A DNA stretch of 64,000 nt, from the NCBI GenBank assembly GCA_037179335.1, contig JAKZHN010000008.1:310001-374000 (forward strand), read 5' to 3'. The translations under genes were made by a program, and so were the position numbers. The DNA is from Cyclaneusma minus (lineage: Eukaryota > Ascomycota > Leotiomycetes > Marthamycetales > Marthamycetaceae). This document shows positions 24,571 to 38,769 of this stretch, piece after piece. Every line of letters begins with the position of its first letter. The stretch's first letter is position 1. The notes below the pieces were generated by a model that made no database searches, was not told the origin of the DNA, and saw nothing but the letters and a program-made list of their open reading frames with translations.

Positions 24571-26717
24571 AAAGTTTATAGGCAAAAAGCAAAATAGGAC
24601 TGAATAAGTATAGCAGAATGAAGCTTAATTAATAAATTGGAAACGCAAAAAGCATAATTGCTGGCCAGAATTATAATATTATGCAAAGCCTGCAAAATAT
24701 AATTGGCGCAAATTCGGAAACGGGCTTGTATAATGCGAAATTAACCCGGCAAAATTGGCGGGGCGTAATAGAAAATAGCAGCTATTATAAAAAAAGCGGG
24801 CTTCCCAATTAAAATTATTTCCTTAGTCTAAAAAAATAAATACGCATATTGATTGTTTAGAAATTAATAGGGTTTGCTATTAAAAAACAATTTAAAAAGC
24901 AAATAGCGATTGAGAACGGGGGTGCGTCGGAGCTTTCGTAGATTGGAATTTATTTGGGCCCAATCTTATATAATATAATTAACCAATGCAATTATTGCTA
25001 ATATAAATCCCCATTATTATTATTGACGCGCCGAATTGCTATTGCGCGGCGCAATGGCCGGCCAAGGCCTGGGCAAATAATAATAATAAAACAATGCGTA
25101 AAGCGCCTATTGCATATAAAAGCATATAAAAAAGGGGGTTTGGCACACGAAAAATACTATTTAGAAAATTCAGAAAACTAAGAATTTAACTATAAATCGG
25201 ATTATCGCTAGTATTAAAAATCAAAAATCCACTGCTGCTAAAAAAAAAGTTTATTGGCGCCGCTGCATTGCTTAGCGGCCTATAAGCTATTTATTGCCAA
25301 AAAATCCTATTAATATTAATGAAAAAAAATTAAAATAATTTTAATTTAGGAAAATTCGGCATTAAGCCGGCTTTACCATGGTTTTTAGCCCTGCTTAACT
25401 TATTATTTTAATTACTATTGCATGGCCTTAGTAGCTAAATAACGATTAAAATTAATAAATAAATAAATAAATATTTAAAAATCTATTAAAATATATTGAA
25501 TTAATATTTATTAAAATTTATTTAATTAAATTATTTATAACGCTAGTTAAAAATTTGCTAATAAAATTTTTTATTAAAATACTAGAATAATAGAAATTAC
25601 AGTAAAAAAAATCCTAATTAAAATTTATTAAAATATTGGCAAAATTAAGCGCTATTATATTTTTTTTATTATATATTTAATATTATAAAAGCTAATTTAT
25701 TAAATAAAATAAACAAGATTATATTGCAAATGGCTATTAAAGCTATTAATAATATTGCTAATTTAAATAGTCTAGTTTTTATTTTTTTAATTTTTGAAAT
25801 ATATTTAAAATTAATTAAAAAAAATTCTTTTTTTTTCTTTTATAATTTAAAAATATAAAATTATTTACAAAATTATAAAAGAAATTAAAAAAAAATATAC
25901 AAAATAAATTGTTTTAAAAATTTTTGCAATACAAAATAGCCCTAATATTAGCCTAATTATTAATTTTCCTATTGCATTATTAATAAAAATTAAAAAAAGA
26001 AAATAGCAAAGCCTTTATTAATTTCTAGCTATTAATAAATAAATTTGTATAATTGAATTTTTTTATAAATTAAAAAATTTTAAATTTATAATTATTAAGC
26101 TATATATATTTAAAAATAATAATATTAATATTATTGCCAAATTAATTATTTTAATTAATAATAATAATAGCAATAATAATATTAACAATTTTAATTTTAA
26201 TAATAAATTAATTTTAGCTATTTTAAATGCAAAAAATAATAATAAAGCCTTATTTATATAAAAATTAAAAAAATAAATATTTTTTATATTGGAGATAAAA
26301 TAGCTTAATAATAATAATTTTTTAATTAATAAATTTTAAAAATCGATAATTGTATTTACTAATAATAAGAAATTAATTAAATAAAAATACAAATAATTAA
26401 AAACAAATCCTAAATTCAATAAATTAATTATTGCAATTTTTATTGCTTTAAAACAATATAGCCAATTATATAAAAAGGCTTTATTAAATAACAAATTAAA
26501 TAATATTATTTAAAATTTCTGCAATTTTATAAATATTAATGCTTTTTTTTATTAATTTAATTCTTTTTTAAAATTAATTTATATTTTTTAGCAAGCCATT
26601 TAAAAAATTAATTATTTTTAATTTAAAAACTATATCAATTTTATTAAATATAAAAACCCTATATTAGCTAATTAATTTAATAGCTATTTATTAATTAAAA
26701 AATAAAATAATGCTAAA

Positions 26718-26886
26718 TGTGAAATCTCAACGTAGGTAGAGATTCTTTTATTTTTAAAGCATTAAAAATATATATATATATATATCTATAGGAAACGATA
26801 TTATGCGTGGCTTTTATTTATCCCAATCACAAATAAATTCCGTAAATAGCCTGTGACTCTTATATTATTAAAAATTTATTTTAATA
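26718..26886 (-). repeat. 3' LTR of element C (left copy)
   Basis: 169 bp. Only the outer ~25 bp (TGTGAAATCTCAACG...) escaped conversion. It contains an AT microsatellite at about 26770-26786 that makes it slightly different in length from its partner. Confidence 0.88.
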
Positions 26887-28320
26887 TTTCCTTTGAATTT
26901 TATAGCAATTTAAAAATATAATTAATATTTTCCTTATTCTAATACTCCCTTGAAATTATATTAAAATATTTTTTCTTTTTTTTAAAATTTTTTATTTAAA
27001 ATTATTTTTTATATTTAATATATTTTTAAATTTTTTAAATTAAATTTTTAAAAACGGCTTAATAAATTTATTAATTATTATATTTTATATATATATATAA
27101 ATAATTCGCTGCTTGCCTTTATTTTTCAATTTATATATAAATTAATATATTATATTAATATATTTAAATTTTTTATAAAGCTAAAAATTCTTTATTAAAG
27201 CAATAATTTTTTTTTATATTAATATAATAGAAATTTTTATTAACTAATTTGCTATAATTTATATTTTAAAATATTTATTCAAATTATTAATTCTGCTTGG
27301 TATTGGCAGCTGCAATAATATATTTAATTTTATAAATTAATATAGCTATATTTTTTTATTTTCTATTTAATTATAAAATTGTTTTTTTAAATAATATAGC
27401 TATAAATTTACTAATGCTTTGGCAATTGGAAAAAGATTTATAAAATATATTATTAAATATTTTAAACCGGTTTTTAATAATTTTAAATTTGCTTAATCCG
27501 TATTTAATTTTATATTTTGCAATTAATTTAAAATAATCAAATAGCTATATAAAATTAATATTATAATATTTATATAAATTTAATATAAATTAAATTAATT
27601 TTTCAATCGCAAAGCAAATATTTAATTTTATAAGCACTATAGCAAATATTAATTTGCCAAGCTTTCGCTAATAGGAATTTAATTTAATTTGTTTTTTATT
27701 ATTTTTAATTAAAATTATTATATTGGTATTACTTATTATAAATATTAAATATAGCTATTTTTTATTAATTGAAAATTCAAATTTTTTATAAAAATTATTT
27801 ATATATTGCTTTTAATTAATTCAAATAAATTTAAAGCTTTTATTTTAAATTATTTTTATATTAAAAAGTTTTTTAAATTTTTTTAAATTTTTAGTAATAA
27901 ATTGGTTAATTAAATAAAAATAAAATTAATTAAATTTAGCAATAGTTTTTGCAATAGTAATAATATTATTAATATAAATCAAAATAAATATATTAATTTT
28001 TTTATAAATAAATAAATAGAAATTGCTAAAATTCTATTTAAATTCAAATTTAATTATTTTAAATTTAAATAGCAAATTTTAATTTTTGGCAATTTATTTT
28101 AATTTATAAAACTTTTTATTTAATTAAAAAATATTATTTAATTAAATAGTAATATTCTAGAAAAAAGCTAAATAAAATAGCTTTTAAAAAATAAATTTTA
28201 TAAAAGCATTGCTAATATCAAAATACCAATATTTAATTTTTTTTATATTATAATAGCTAAAAAATGCATAAAATATCTATTTAAATAATTAAAAAAAAAA
28301 TTTTACTTTAAATCTAATTG

Positions 28321-28420
28321 AAATTTCTAATTATAAAATAAGCCTTAAATTTGTTAATTTTATTATTTGAATTAATTTTAATTGTAAATATTTATTTAAT
28401 TAAAATTAAATTAAAAGCTA
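28321..28420 (-). pseudogene. Copia reverse transcriptase relic (element C)
   Basis: The minus-strand reading gives IFTIKINSNNKINKFKAY then IIRNF. It corresponds to the Copia block KWVFKxKxNxDGxIxRYKARLVxxGF. Stops are present. Confidence 0.6.
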
Positions 28421-28850
28421 TATTTATAATTATTTTAAATTAGATATTATTGGCTAGAATATTTTTTAATTTCTATATAATGGCTTTTTGCTATTTGTCT
28501 TTATATATAGAATTAAAAATAGCTTTATTATAATTTTTGAAAATAAAAATATTGCAAATTATTTTATTAGCGGCCAAAATAACTTTTAATATATATAATG
28601 TTTTTTTTATTTATTACTATAGCTGCTATAAAGCTTTTAAAAAAGCAATTTTATTTGCAAATTCTAATTTTAATAATATTGCGCTTTGGATATTTGTAAT
28701 TATTAATTTTAAAAACCACCAAATAAAAAAGTTATTATAATATAGGCGCTATTTAGCTCTATAAAATTGCTTAAAATATTATTCGAAAAATTAATTATAT
28801 TAATATTTTTATTTAAGAAAAATTTAATTAATTTTATAAATTCTATAAAA

Positions 28851-28856
<6 letters not shown>

Positions 28857-28882
<26 letters not shown>
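28857..28882. repeat. AT dinucleotide microsatellite
   Basis: About 13 AT units in a row within element C. Confidence 0.9.
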
Positions 28883-28887
<5 letters not shown>

Positions 28888-31800
28888 TTTAAATTATTAA
28901 ATTTAAAATGCAAAATAGCGCTATTTTATTTTTTATAAAAATTCAAAAACATTTAAAATATAAATAATTATATTAAATACAATTTTAATAATAAATTTAA
29001 ATTTAAAATAAATTTGGTTGAAAATTGATTTTCTAGCCTTTTGCTTAGCAAAAATAGACCTGCCAATATAATATTTATTGGAAAGATTATTTGGAATTTT
29101 TTGCAAATTATAAAAATTATTGCAAAAATTTAAATTAAATATATTGCTTTTAATTATTTTATTTTATTATATTATTATTTTATATATTATTTTATTAAAA
29201 TCCGGGCAATATAATTGAAATTATTATATAATTTTAAAATTATAGCCAATAAAAATATATTTATAGAATTATAAAAATAATTTTTTTTTTTTGCTATATT
29301 CGGAAAGCTTTTTGCAATTAATATACGCTTATATTTTATAATTCCAAATCCAAATATTATTATTAGAAAATTTGCTAATTTATATTCTTTTGGAATTAAT
29401 AATACAGCTATTAATTTTAAAATCAATTTTAATTTAATTTTTAATATAAATTTTAATTATAGCAGTTTTTAATTAAAATTCAATTAAAAAGCTAATATTA
29501 TTTAATATTAATTAAATATAGATTTTAAAGATTTAAATGGTTTTTTCAATTATTTTATTTTGCTAAAATAAATAGAAAATTATAATTTCAAATTTAATAT
29601 TATTAGCAAAAATCCAAAAAATAATTTTTTTAATTAATTTTCCAATATTATTATATTAGATTTTTTTAAATTTTTTGCCAATTTTAAATTTAATTTTTTT
29701 TTGCTATAAAAAAAAATACTATATATATTTATATAGTTTTTTATAGCAAATAGCTATAATTTATATATATAATTATTAATAATTTTAAAAAGCTATTTAT
29801 TTCTATATAAATTAAATAGAAAAAAATTAGCAATATTAATATAAATTAATTTTAGCAATTTTAATTTATAATTAATTAATTTTTTAAAAATCTGCTTTTG
29901 CATTTTGCCAATATTATAGTTTATATATATAAAAAATAGAAATAGATTTTTTTTTTAAAGCTAATAATAATATAAATTTAATTAATTTTTGCTAAATTAA
30001 AATAAATATATTTTTAATAATATAAAGCGTATTTATTTTATATAGCATACTGCTAAAATTTTTTGCAATTTATTTTTTAAATTGCTTTAGCTTTAATTTA
30101 AATTTGCTGCTTTTTTAAAATTTTTAAAATTGTTTTTTAAATTAATTTTAAAATTAATTTTAAAATTTGCTATAATACTATATTATATTGGGATTTTTAT
30201 AATACGGTAAAAATTGGCCCGTTTTGCGCAATAGCTAATATTATATTAAATATACTATATTGCGCTGCAATAATTAATATATTTAATAAAATAAATTGAA
30301 TTGGTTTTTTTAGCGATTTTATAATTAGGGTATTTTTAGCGACTGGCAATGCTATTTAGATATTATTATTAGATTTAAAAGCTTTTGCCAATTTTCAAAA
30401 AATTATTATAAAATTAATAATATATAAATTAATTTAAATTAATATTTAAAAAATAAATTTTTTTAAATAATAATTTTTTAAGTATATAAAAAAAAATTAA
30501 ATAATCTAAAAAATTTCTATTAGCAATTTTTTTTATTTAAAAGCAAATTTATATTAAAATTAGAAATATAAAAAACGTTTTTAAATTTATATTATTTTTT
30601 ATTTATTTTTATTATAATAATATTAATTTAATTTAAATATAATATTTTATTTTTATTTTTATTGCTTTTTAAAAATAAAATTATAAATATTTAAAAAGCA
30701 AAAAAAAATTAATTATATATAATATAGCCCTAAAATTAGCAATTCAATTAAATTTGGAAATGCTATTAGCAGCAATAAAATTTTGAATAATATAAATTGT
30801 ATTTTTTTTAAAAAAAAATAAAAATTGCTTATTATTTTCGCTATTTGCAATATTTGCTTTTTTTTAAGGAAATTAGCAAAGGCAAATTTAATAATTTTAA
30901 AATTTAAAATATTTAATTTTTTTTTTTAAATAATAGTAAAAAATAAGCATTTGCAAATATTATATATTTTATTATTATATAAAAAGCATGCGAAAAATAT
31001 TTTACAATTGCTAAATTGCGTATTAATATTGCTATTATTATTAATTTTGCATTAATATGGTAATTGCCTTAATTTATTATTAATAATATAAGCAATCTTT
31101 TTAAAATAAAAAAATATTAGAATTTTTTTTTTAAAAAAACGAAAAAGCTTTTTTTAAGCGTTAAAGAAAAAATTGCTTAATATATTTATTATAATATTAT
31201 ATTTAAAAAGCAAAAATAAAAAAAACTATAAAAAAGCATATTTTCAATATAAACGGCAATATAATTGAAATTTAATTAAAAAACTTTACGGCGGAAAATA
31301 AATAATTTAATTTAGGTTTTTTTAATAATTATATTGGGCTTTTATTTAAAACTATTAATTTTTTGCAAATAGCTATTAATTATTATGCTAAAAATAATAA
31401 TATATTCGCGGCCTAATTTATTTTATTTTAATTTAAAATTTTAAAAACTAGCGATTTTTTATTTATTTATAAAATTAAAATAAATATATATTATATATAA
31501 AACTTTTTAATTATTTACAATATATTTGGCTTTTTTATTTGCATTTTATTTAAAATAAATTTTTTTATAGCAATAATATTATTACTGGCATTAATATTTA
31601 AAATTTAATTAATAATTTTTTTATAAGCGTATTAATGCAAAACTATTTTTTTAATATATTATAATTTCTAATTAATTAAATATATTTCTATTAACTAAAA
31701 TTAATTATATTAAAAATTATAATTAAAAATTAATACTGTCTATTTTAAATTAAAAATAGCATTTTCTATAATATATTTAAATTTTGGTTTATTTAATAAT

Positions 31801-32108
31801 TAATTAAAATTTGAATAATTAATTTAATATTGGCTAAAAAATCAATAAAAATAAAAAAACTAAAAAATCGATTTAAAAAAAAATAGAAAATAAAATATAA
31901 TAATAAAAATAATGCAATTATAGCGCTATAAATTTATATTTATTACTAAACTGGATTTTAATATCTATTGCTAAATTTATTAAAAAGTTTTTGCTAGGCT
32001 TGGCGCCTATTGCTAGCCAGTGAAAAATTTCGTATAATGCTATTATTAATTTTTAAATTTTTAAAAGGGAATTATTAAATACAAATTATTGCATTGAAAA
32101 TTATAATT

Positions 32109-32279
32109 TATAAAATTTTAATATAAATAGAAATTTTTCTATTTTTAAAGCATTAGAAAAAGAGAAAGTATTTTACATTTATAGAAAACGGTATTATACG
32201 TGGCTCTCGCTTACCCCGGTCACGAGTGGGTCCCGTGAGTGGCCCGTGACCCCCGCACCGTCAGGAGCTCACTTCAATA
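32109..32279 (-). repeat. 5' LTR of element C (right copy)
   Basis: 171 bp. The inner half is AT-converted. The outer ~85 bp are GC-rich (CCCCGGTCACGAGTGGG..., CCCGTGACCCCCGC) and end CTTCAATA. Confidence 0.9.
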
Positions 32280-33136
32280 TTAAATTAATTAAAAAATTGT
32301 ATAAAAAAAATTACTATTTTCAATATATTATTTAAAATATTTAATATTGCAGAAATTAATAAATTATTAATTGCAAAAATTTTAAAATTTTAAAAATATA
32401 ATTTTATAATTTATAATAGCAAATGGATTTTTAAAATATATATGGTTTATAAAATCAAAAATAAAAGCATTAAAATTTTATATAAAAAATTAAAATTAAT
32501 TATTTAAAATTATAGTAATATTAAAAAAAACTATTTTTATTTAGTTTTTAATAATTTAAAAATTAAATTAATAGCTAATTATAGCTATAGTATTATTTTT
32601 TTATTTAAAAAAATTTTATTTATAATTATAAAATATTATATAAATATATATTTAATTTTAATTAAATTTAAATTAATTAATTTATATTTATTTGCCTAAG
32701 AAAATAGCAAGCCGTTTTTTTAAAAAAAAAACAATTTTTATATTTTGAATTTGTTTTACGGTATTACCAAATTCGGTTTTTATTGGTTTATTATTTATTT
32801 TAAATATTATTTAAATAATTTAATAATGGAAATTTTTATATATAATATTTGTTTTTTTATTATTATTTTTAAAAATTAATTTGCAGCCATTATTATATAA
32901 ATAAATAATATTTTGTATTTTGCAAATAATAAATAATTTAATTTAAAAAAAATAAAGCTGCAAAAAACTGATTTTAAAACCAAGTTAAAAATTTATTTAA
33001 AAATTGGATTTTTATTTTTATTTAATAATTATATATTAAAATTATTTTTTAATAATTTTATAATGCTTTAATTTAAAAAATAAAGCAAAAAATTAAAATT
33101 AATTAATTTAAAATTTCTTAATAAAAAATATTAATA

Positions 33137-33322
33137 TATTTAAATCCAATATAGGCTGGAACCTTTAAATATATTGAAAATAAGGAAGAAAGGCTATTTT
33201 ACAGCTTCGAAGATATTGTGCATTCCTCCCTCGCTTATATATACAAAAGTGGCATAACCCCTGCATATAACCGGGGGGTTTTGGCAAAGGTTAATTTAAA
33301 TTACCAAAAAAGCATTTTAATA
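33137..33322 (-). repeat. 3' LTR of element D (left copy)
   Basis: 186 bp. It shares with the right copy the core CAATATAGGCTGG and CATTCCTCCCTCGCTTA and ends TTTTAATA. Moderately RIP-altered. Confidence 0.9.
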
Positions 33323-34737
33323 CTCCCCCTAGCCTCTAATAATATAGCTCTTTTATAATTCTATTTTCTAATACCTAATACCTATTTTACCTTTTTTTTT
33401 CCCAAATCTTTATTCTCCAATTCTAGCAATTTCTTAAACCTAGAAAATTAAATTCTTTATAAAGCCTTAATAAATCCATTTGCAATTATATTTTAAATAT
33501 TAATATAAATTATTTATTGCTTGCTATTATTTTTCAGCTTTTTAACAAAATAATAGACTATATTAATATACTTAAATCTTTTATAAAGCTAATTTTTTTT
33601 AATAAAAGCTATAATATCCTAATTATTTCCTTTTATATTTATATAATAAAAATTATTATTTACCAGCTTATTATATTCTATATTTTTCAGCATTTGCCCA
33701 ATTTATTAACCTTATTTAGTATTTGCGGCAGCTATTATATATTTAATTTTGCAAATAAATATAAAAATATTTTTTTGCTTTCAATTTAATTATAATATTA
33801 AATTTTTCAAAAATATAATTACAAAACCATTAATGCTTTTTCTATTAAATAATAATCCATAAAAAGCATTATTATAAACCCTTAATTTGCTATTTCCTAT
33901 TTTTTTTAATTTATATTTAATTTTTTAAATTACTATAATTTTAAAATAGCAAAGCAGCCAATTTAATTCTAAATTATATTATTTATAAAAATTAGCTATA
34001 AACTAAGCCAATTTTTCTGCAATATAGCAAATATTAAATTTTATTAAAATTATAAAATGTATTAGCTTTTCTAATTTTTTTAATATAGCCTTATTTTTAT
34101 TTTTTTCTTATTATTTTTTATAAAATTTATTGCATTATTATTATTTATAAAAATAAAATATAATTTTTTTTATCAATTAGAAAACCAAATTTTATATAAA
34201 AATTATTAATATATTATTTTTAATTAATTTATAAAATTTTTGCTAATCTATTTCTTATAATTTTTATACCCAAAACCTTTTCAATTTCCCCCAAATTTTT
34301 AGCAATAAATTTAATGAATAATTAAATATAAAATTTATTAAAATTTATATTTAATTTAATAGCAATTACAATATTATTAATATAAATAAAAACAATTATA
34401 CCCGTTTTTTTATTAACAAAAAAATATAAATTATTAAAGCTTTATTTAAATCCAAATTTAATAATTTTAAATTTAATTAAATAATTTCAATTCCTAATCA
34501 TTTATTTAAAATTATATAGGCTTTTATTAAATTAAAAAATATAGCCAAATTTAATAATTATTCCATTTAAAAAAGCCAAATATATTAATTTTTTAAAATT
34601 AGCCTTAATAAAAATATTGCTAATATTAAAATACCGGCATTTTATATTTTACCAAACCATAATGGCCAAAAAAATCCTTAATATATTTATATAAACCATT
34701 AATAAAAAAATATTAAAAAATTTTTTTCCATAAATTT

Positions 34738-34840
34738 AAATAAAACCATGCGCTATTAAACAAACCTTATATTTATTTAAACCACCATTTAAATTTAGCT
34801 TAATAATAAATACCCATTTAATAAAAATTAAATTAAAAGC
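34738..34840 (-). pseudogene. Copia reverse transcriptase relic (element D)
   Basis: The minus-strand reading gives KWVFIIKLNLNGGLNKYK then CLIAHGF. It is a close match to the Copia signature KWVFKxKxNPDGxIxRYKARLVAxGF, with Arg to Cys and Lys to Ile changes. Confidence 0.8.
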
Positions 34841-35696
34841 AATTTATATAATTACCTTAAACCAAATATTATTTACCATTAAATTTTTAAATTTTATTAT
34901 AATAGCCTTTTCCCAATTTTTTTTATATAAAAAATTATTTATAATTTTTTTTATAAATTCTAAAAATAAAAATACCAAGAATTTTCTTAATCAAAAAAAT
35001 ACTCTTATATAAATTATTTTTATTTTTAAACAAAATTGCCATAAATGATTTTAGAAATCTATTTCTGCAAAAGGCTTTAATCAAAATAATATTACACTTT
35101 AAATGCCTTTATTTTTCAATTATTTTAATAAAAAGCTTTTTTAAAGCTTTAATAAATAATCTTTTATAAATTATAAATACAGCCAAAAATGCCCTATCCA
35201 TATTTATAAAATTACTTTTTATAAAATCTATATTTATAGCATTTATATTTAATTCAAAGCTTAATTCAAATAAATTCATTATATTAATAATAATTTCTAA
35301 TATTTTAAAAATTTTAAAAAATTGCTTTTTTTACTGGGATTTTAATTAATAGCCTTTTATTTAAAATTTTGGCTTATTAAATTTAAAATAAAATATTGCA
35401 TTTGCCTACTTATTTTAATTAATAGCTAAAATTACTATCTCTAATTAAATAGCCTTAATTAATTTATATTTAAATACCTTTTAAATTAATAAAAGCCTTT
35501 TAGCCTTTGTTTTTGCCAAAATTAACCTGCCAATATAATAGCAATTAGAAAATTTATTTAAAATGCCTTAAAAATTATAAAAAAAAAAAAATTAAATTTA
35601 TAATTTTATTAAAGATTTTTTTATTTTATTTAATAATAAATTTTATAGCCATATATTCCAAATTTAAACAATATAATTTATATTGCTTAATAGTAT

Positions 35697-35924
35697 TTAA
35701 ATTATATTTAATAAATATATTTTTTTTTCTATAAATAAAAGCTTATTTTTGCAGCCTTTTTTAAAAAATTCTTTCCTATTAATATAAAACCAAACCCTAT
35801 AGCCCCAAATCTTAATATTTTTCCATTTAAAAAGCTTTTCTATCCAAGCTTTTTTTAAATTAACCATTTTGCTATTAATTTTTAAACCAATATTAATTTT
35901 ATTTCTATAATATATTTTAGCCAT
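35697..35924 (-). pseudogene. Copia integrase C-terminal relic (element D)
   Basis: A 75-codon minus-strand open frame contains IKIWGYRVWFYINRKEF followed by LLFIEKKIYLL. It matches the Copia motif LRxxGCRxYxxIPKExRxKxD...GIFVGY after RIP-type change. Confidence 0.7.
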
Positions 35925-38323
35925 AATAGCTTTAAATTAAAATTTAATTAAAAGCTTAGCATTGCTTAGCATAATTTAAATATTGGCTTTTGCAATTTAA
36001 ATTATTCTTTTAATTAATTTATTTTATCAAAAAAAATAAAAAAAAAAATTTTTAAGCTTTATACTATTAGCTTAAATCTAATAAATTTTTTTTTTTACCA
36101 ATTCTCCTATTTCATTAATTCTTACTTTTTTTTATTTTTTTTCCAATTTCCAATTTTACCTTTTTGCACCAATCAATTAAAATAAAATATATTTTAATTT
36201 TTAATTTTATAATAAAAGCCTAGATTTTCCTTATTCGGCTATTAATTTTTTTTAATAGCCAAATATTATTATAAATATTAAAAAGAAATTACTAGCTATA
36301 TTAAAATATATTAATTTAAAAGGCTTTTGCTTATAATTTGCCAAGATTTTAAAAATCTAATTATATATTTTTCCAATATTGCAATTTTTATAATAATAGA
36401 AAATATTAGGAATTTTAACTTTTTTTTTAAAAATAATAATAAAATAAAATTTATTAATTTTGACTAAGCCTAAATAAGCCTATTTTTTATAAAATAAAAC
36501 AAAGCATTATTTAATAGCTCTCCATTGCTATTCTTTGCAATTTGCTTTTTTAATTGCCTTAGCCTTAATTTTTTTAACCGTTTTAATTTTGATTTTGATT
36601 TTAAGCTTGGATTAAATAGCCTTTAATATATTAAAAATTGGTTTTTTCTAAACTATAAATAGCTGCATACTTTAAATTATAAATGGCAATATATTTAATA
36701 TATTATATCATAGCGTTTTTAAAAATAAAAAAATTAATATAAGTAAAAAATTATTTAAAGTATTTTTAACTTTCTTTTTTTTAGCAGAAAAAACAGCAAA
36801 ATAAAAAATATTGGCAAAAAATAATTATTTAAATGCTAATACCAATTTAATTGCTATAATTACAAAATCCATAATATATAGGCCTTATTATATAAATGCT
36901 TTAAAAATAAAATCTTAAATATAGCCTTTAAAATATATACCATTTTAATTAAAATTACCTATAAATCCCTTTTAATAAACTTTTTTACCTAAAAGCAAAT
37001 TTACTCCCAAATATAAAATATATAAAATATTTTTAAATAAATATTTCCTATTTTCAACCCTTATTAATACAATGCCAATTTAATTTAAATACAATTTCCC
37101 TTTTTCCATTTTAATAATTTTTTATTAATATAGCTTTAAAATTTTAAAAAATAAAAAAAAATCAATTATATATAATATAGCATTTAAATTTGCAATCCAA
37201 ATAAAATAAAACATTTTATCGGCTATACCAATAAAATTTTAAATAATATATACCACATTTTTTTTTAAAAAATTTCAAAAAGATTTTTTTAATATTGCCC
37301 TTAATTATATAAGCTATTTTTTTTTAATTAAAATCTTTACCAAGCCAATTATTATAATATTTTGCATTAGCTTTTAATTTACAATAAAATAAAAATATTT
37401 TTTAATACCACTATAGCCTTTTTAGCCATATAAAAAACAATTAATTTAAAAATAAAAAATTTTACCACCCCTATAATTATTATTTTCAATCCTGCAAAAA
37501 ATACTAATAAAACAGGACCAAAATTTTTCCCATAATTTAAAAAGCTGCTTTTCCTTTTTTCTATTTTTTTTAAATTTTTATAAAGCAGCAAAATAGGCAG
37601 TCTTTTTTTTAAATTAAAAAAAAGCCTTTTTTTTAATAAATTTATTTTTTAAATAATATTAAAATTATATTTATTTAATATTATATCCTTAAATATAATA
37701 TATTTAATTGGAAAATATAATAGCATAACGCAAAAAAAAAATCCTTATTATATATTTATATATAAAATAAATTTAATTAAATAATTTAGCGGCAAATAGC
37801 ATAAAATTTAATTTAGATTTTTTTAATAATTAAATTAAAAATCTATTTAAAATTAGTAATCTAGCAAAAATAAAAATTTATAATATTGGTAAAAATTATA
37901 TTATATTTATTATTTAAAATTTTTCAAGCATTTATATAATAATTTTTAGTATTAATAGCCTTTTTATTTAATTAATTAAAATAAATATAAATTTTATAAA
38001 AGGCCTTAGCAATATCTGCCTTATATTGCTTTTCCAAATTTTTTTCCAATATAATTTGCTTTCCCTTTATTTAAATAATATTAGGATTTATAATATATAT
38101 ATTAAAAGTAATTTCTATAATATACCAAATACCCTTGCTTTTAAAAAATATCCTTATTATAATAAATCATTTATAATAATTGGTATAAATAAAAATAAAG
38201 GCAGCCCTTTTTTAATTATAAATGCTTTGTATATTGCCAAATATAATAATAAATATAATATTTAATTTGGGGCTAATTAATAAAAAAATAAAAATTTATT
38301 ATTATTATTATAAATAAATTTGC

Positions 38324-38530
38324 AAAAATACAATATTACGCTAATAAATAATAAGCTCTAAAAATATAGCATTGCAAAAAAAATGCAAAAACACGGCGTT
38401 GCGCTAATAATTTTAAGGATTTTAAAAACACAGCATTGCAAAATTTTTATTAAAAACCTAAAAATACAGCGCTACAAATTTTTCGCTTTAAAAACACGGC
38501 GCTATAAAATTTTTAAAAATACAATGCTGC
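38324..38530 (-). repeat. Degenerate tandem motif in the leader of Copia element D
   Basis: Seven variants of AAAAACACGGCGCTGC start at 38324, 38360, 38387, 38424, 38460, 38490 and 38515, spaced 25-37 bp. They lie directly beside the right (5') LTR, in what would be the untranslated leader of the minus-strand element. Confidence 0.75.
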
Positions 38531-38582
38531 AAAAATTTGTTTTTTTAATTATTTGTATTAAAATATACTAATAATTATAATT

Positions 38583-38769
38583 TATTTAAATTCAATATAG
38601 GCTGGACCCTTCAAATATATTAAAAATAAAAAATAAAAGGCTATTTTATAGCTTTGGAAATATTATGCATTCCTCCCTCGCTTACACATACAAGGGTGGC
38701 GTGACCCCTGCACATGACCGGGGGGTCTTGGCAGGGGTTAGTTCGAACCACCAGGAGGGCATTTCAATA
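38583..38769 (-). repeat. 5' LTR of element D (right copy)
   Basis: 187 bp. The outer ~120 bp are unmutated and GC-rich (GGTGGCGTGACCCCTGC, GACCGGGGGGTC). The inner part is AT-converted. Confidence 0.92.

Larger units (their letters stand above)
24080..25469 (+). mobile_element. tRNA-headed SINE-like element, about 1.4 kb, inserted in element A
   Basis: Seen: a clear island of moderate GC between AT-rich flanks. The 12-mer AATATTTAAAAA occurs immediately before it (24068-24079) and immediately after it (25470-25481). The left end carries a tRNA-like module with Pol III A-box and B-box. The right end is a simple AATA/AAAT tail (about 25450-25470). No protein-coding frame seen. Known: SINEs begin with a tRNA-derived Pol III promoter, end in a simple tail and make variable target duplications. 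Inferred: a non-autonomous retroelement mobilised by a LINE. At about 1.39 kb it is far longer than an ordinary SINE. It may be composite. Confidence 0.55.
26718..32279 (-). mobile_element. Ty1/Copia retrotransposon C, minus strand, RIP-degraded
   Basis: Seen: LTRs of 169 bp (26718-26886) and 171 bp (32109-32279), starting TGTGAAATC in the left copy. Flanks are CTAAA (26713-26717) and TTAAA (32280-32284), one C>T apart. A Copia reverse transcriptase signature reads on the minus strand at about 28.3-28.4 kb. The body is similar to element D over the corresponding part. Inactive. Confidence 0.88.
33137..38769 (-). mobile_element. Ty1/Copia retrotransposon D, minus strand, RIP-degraded
   Basis: Seen: LTRs of 186 bp (33137-33322) and 187 bp (38583-38769), flanked by TAATA on both sides (33132-33136 and 38770-38774). 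Minus-strand relics of Copia integrase-end and reverse transcriptase occur in the right order. A purine-rich tract on the minus strand (GAGGCTAGGGGGAG) abuts the left LTR, as the polypurine tract should. Inactive. Confidence 0.92.
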
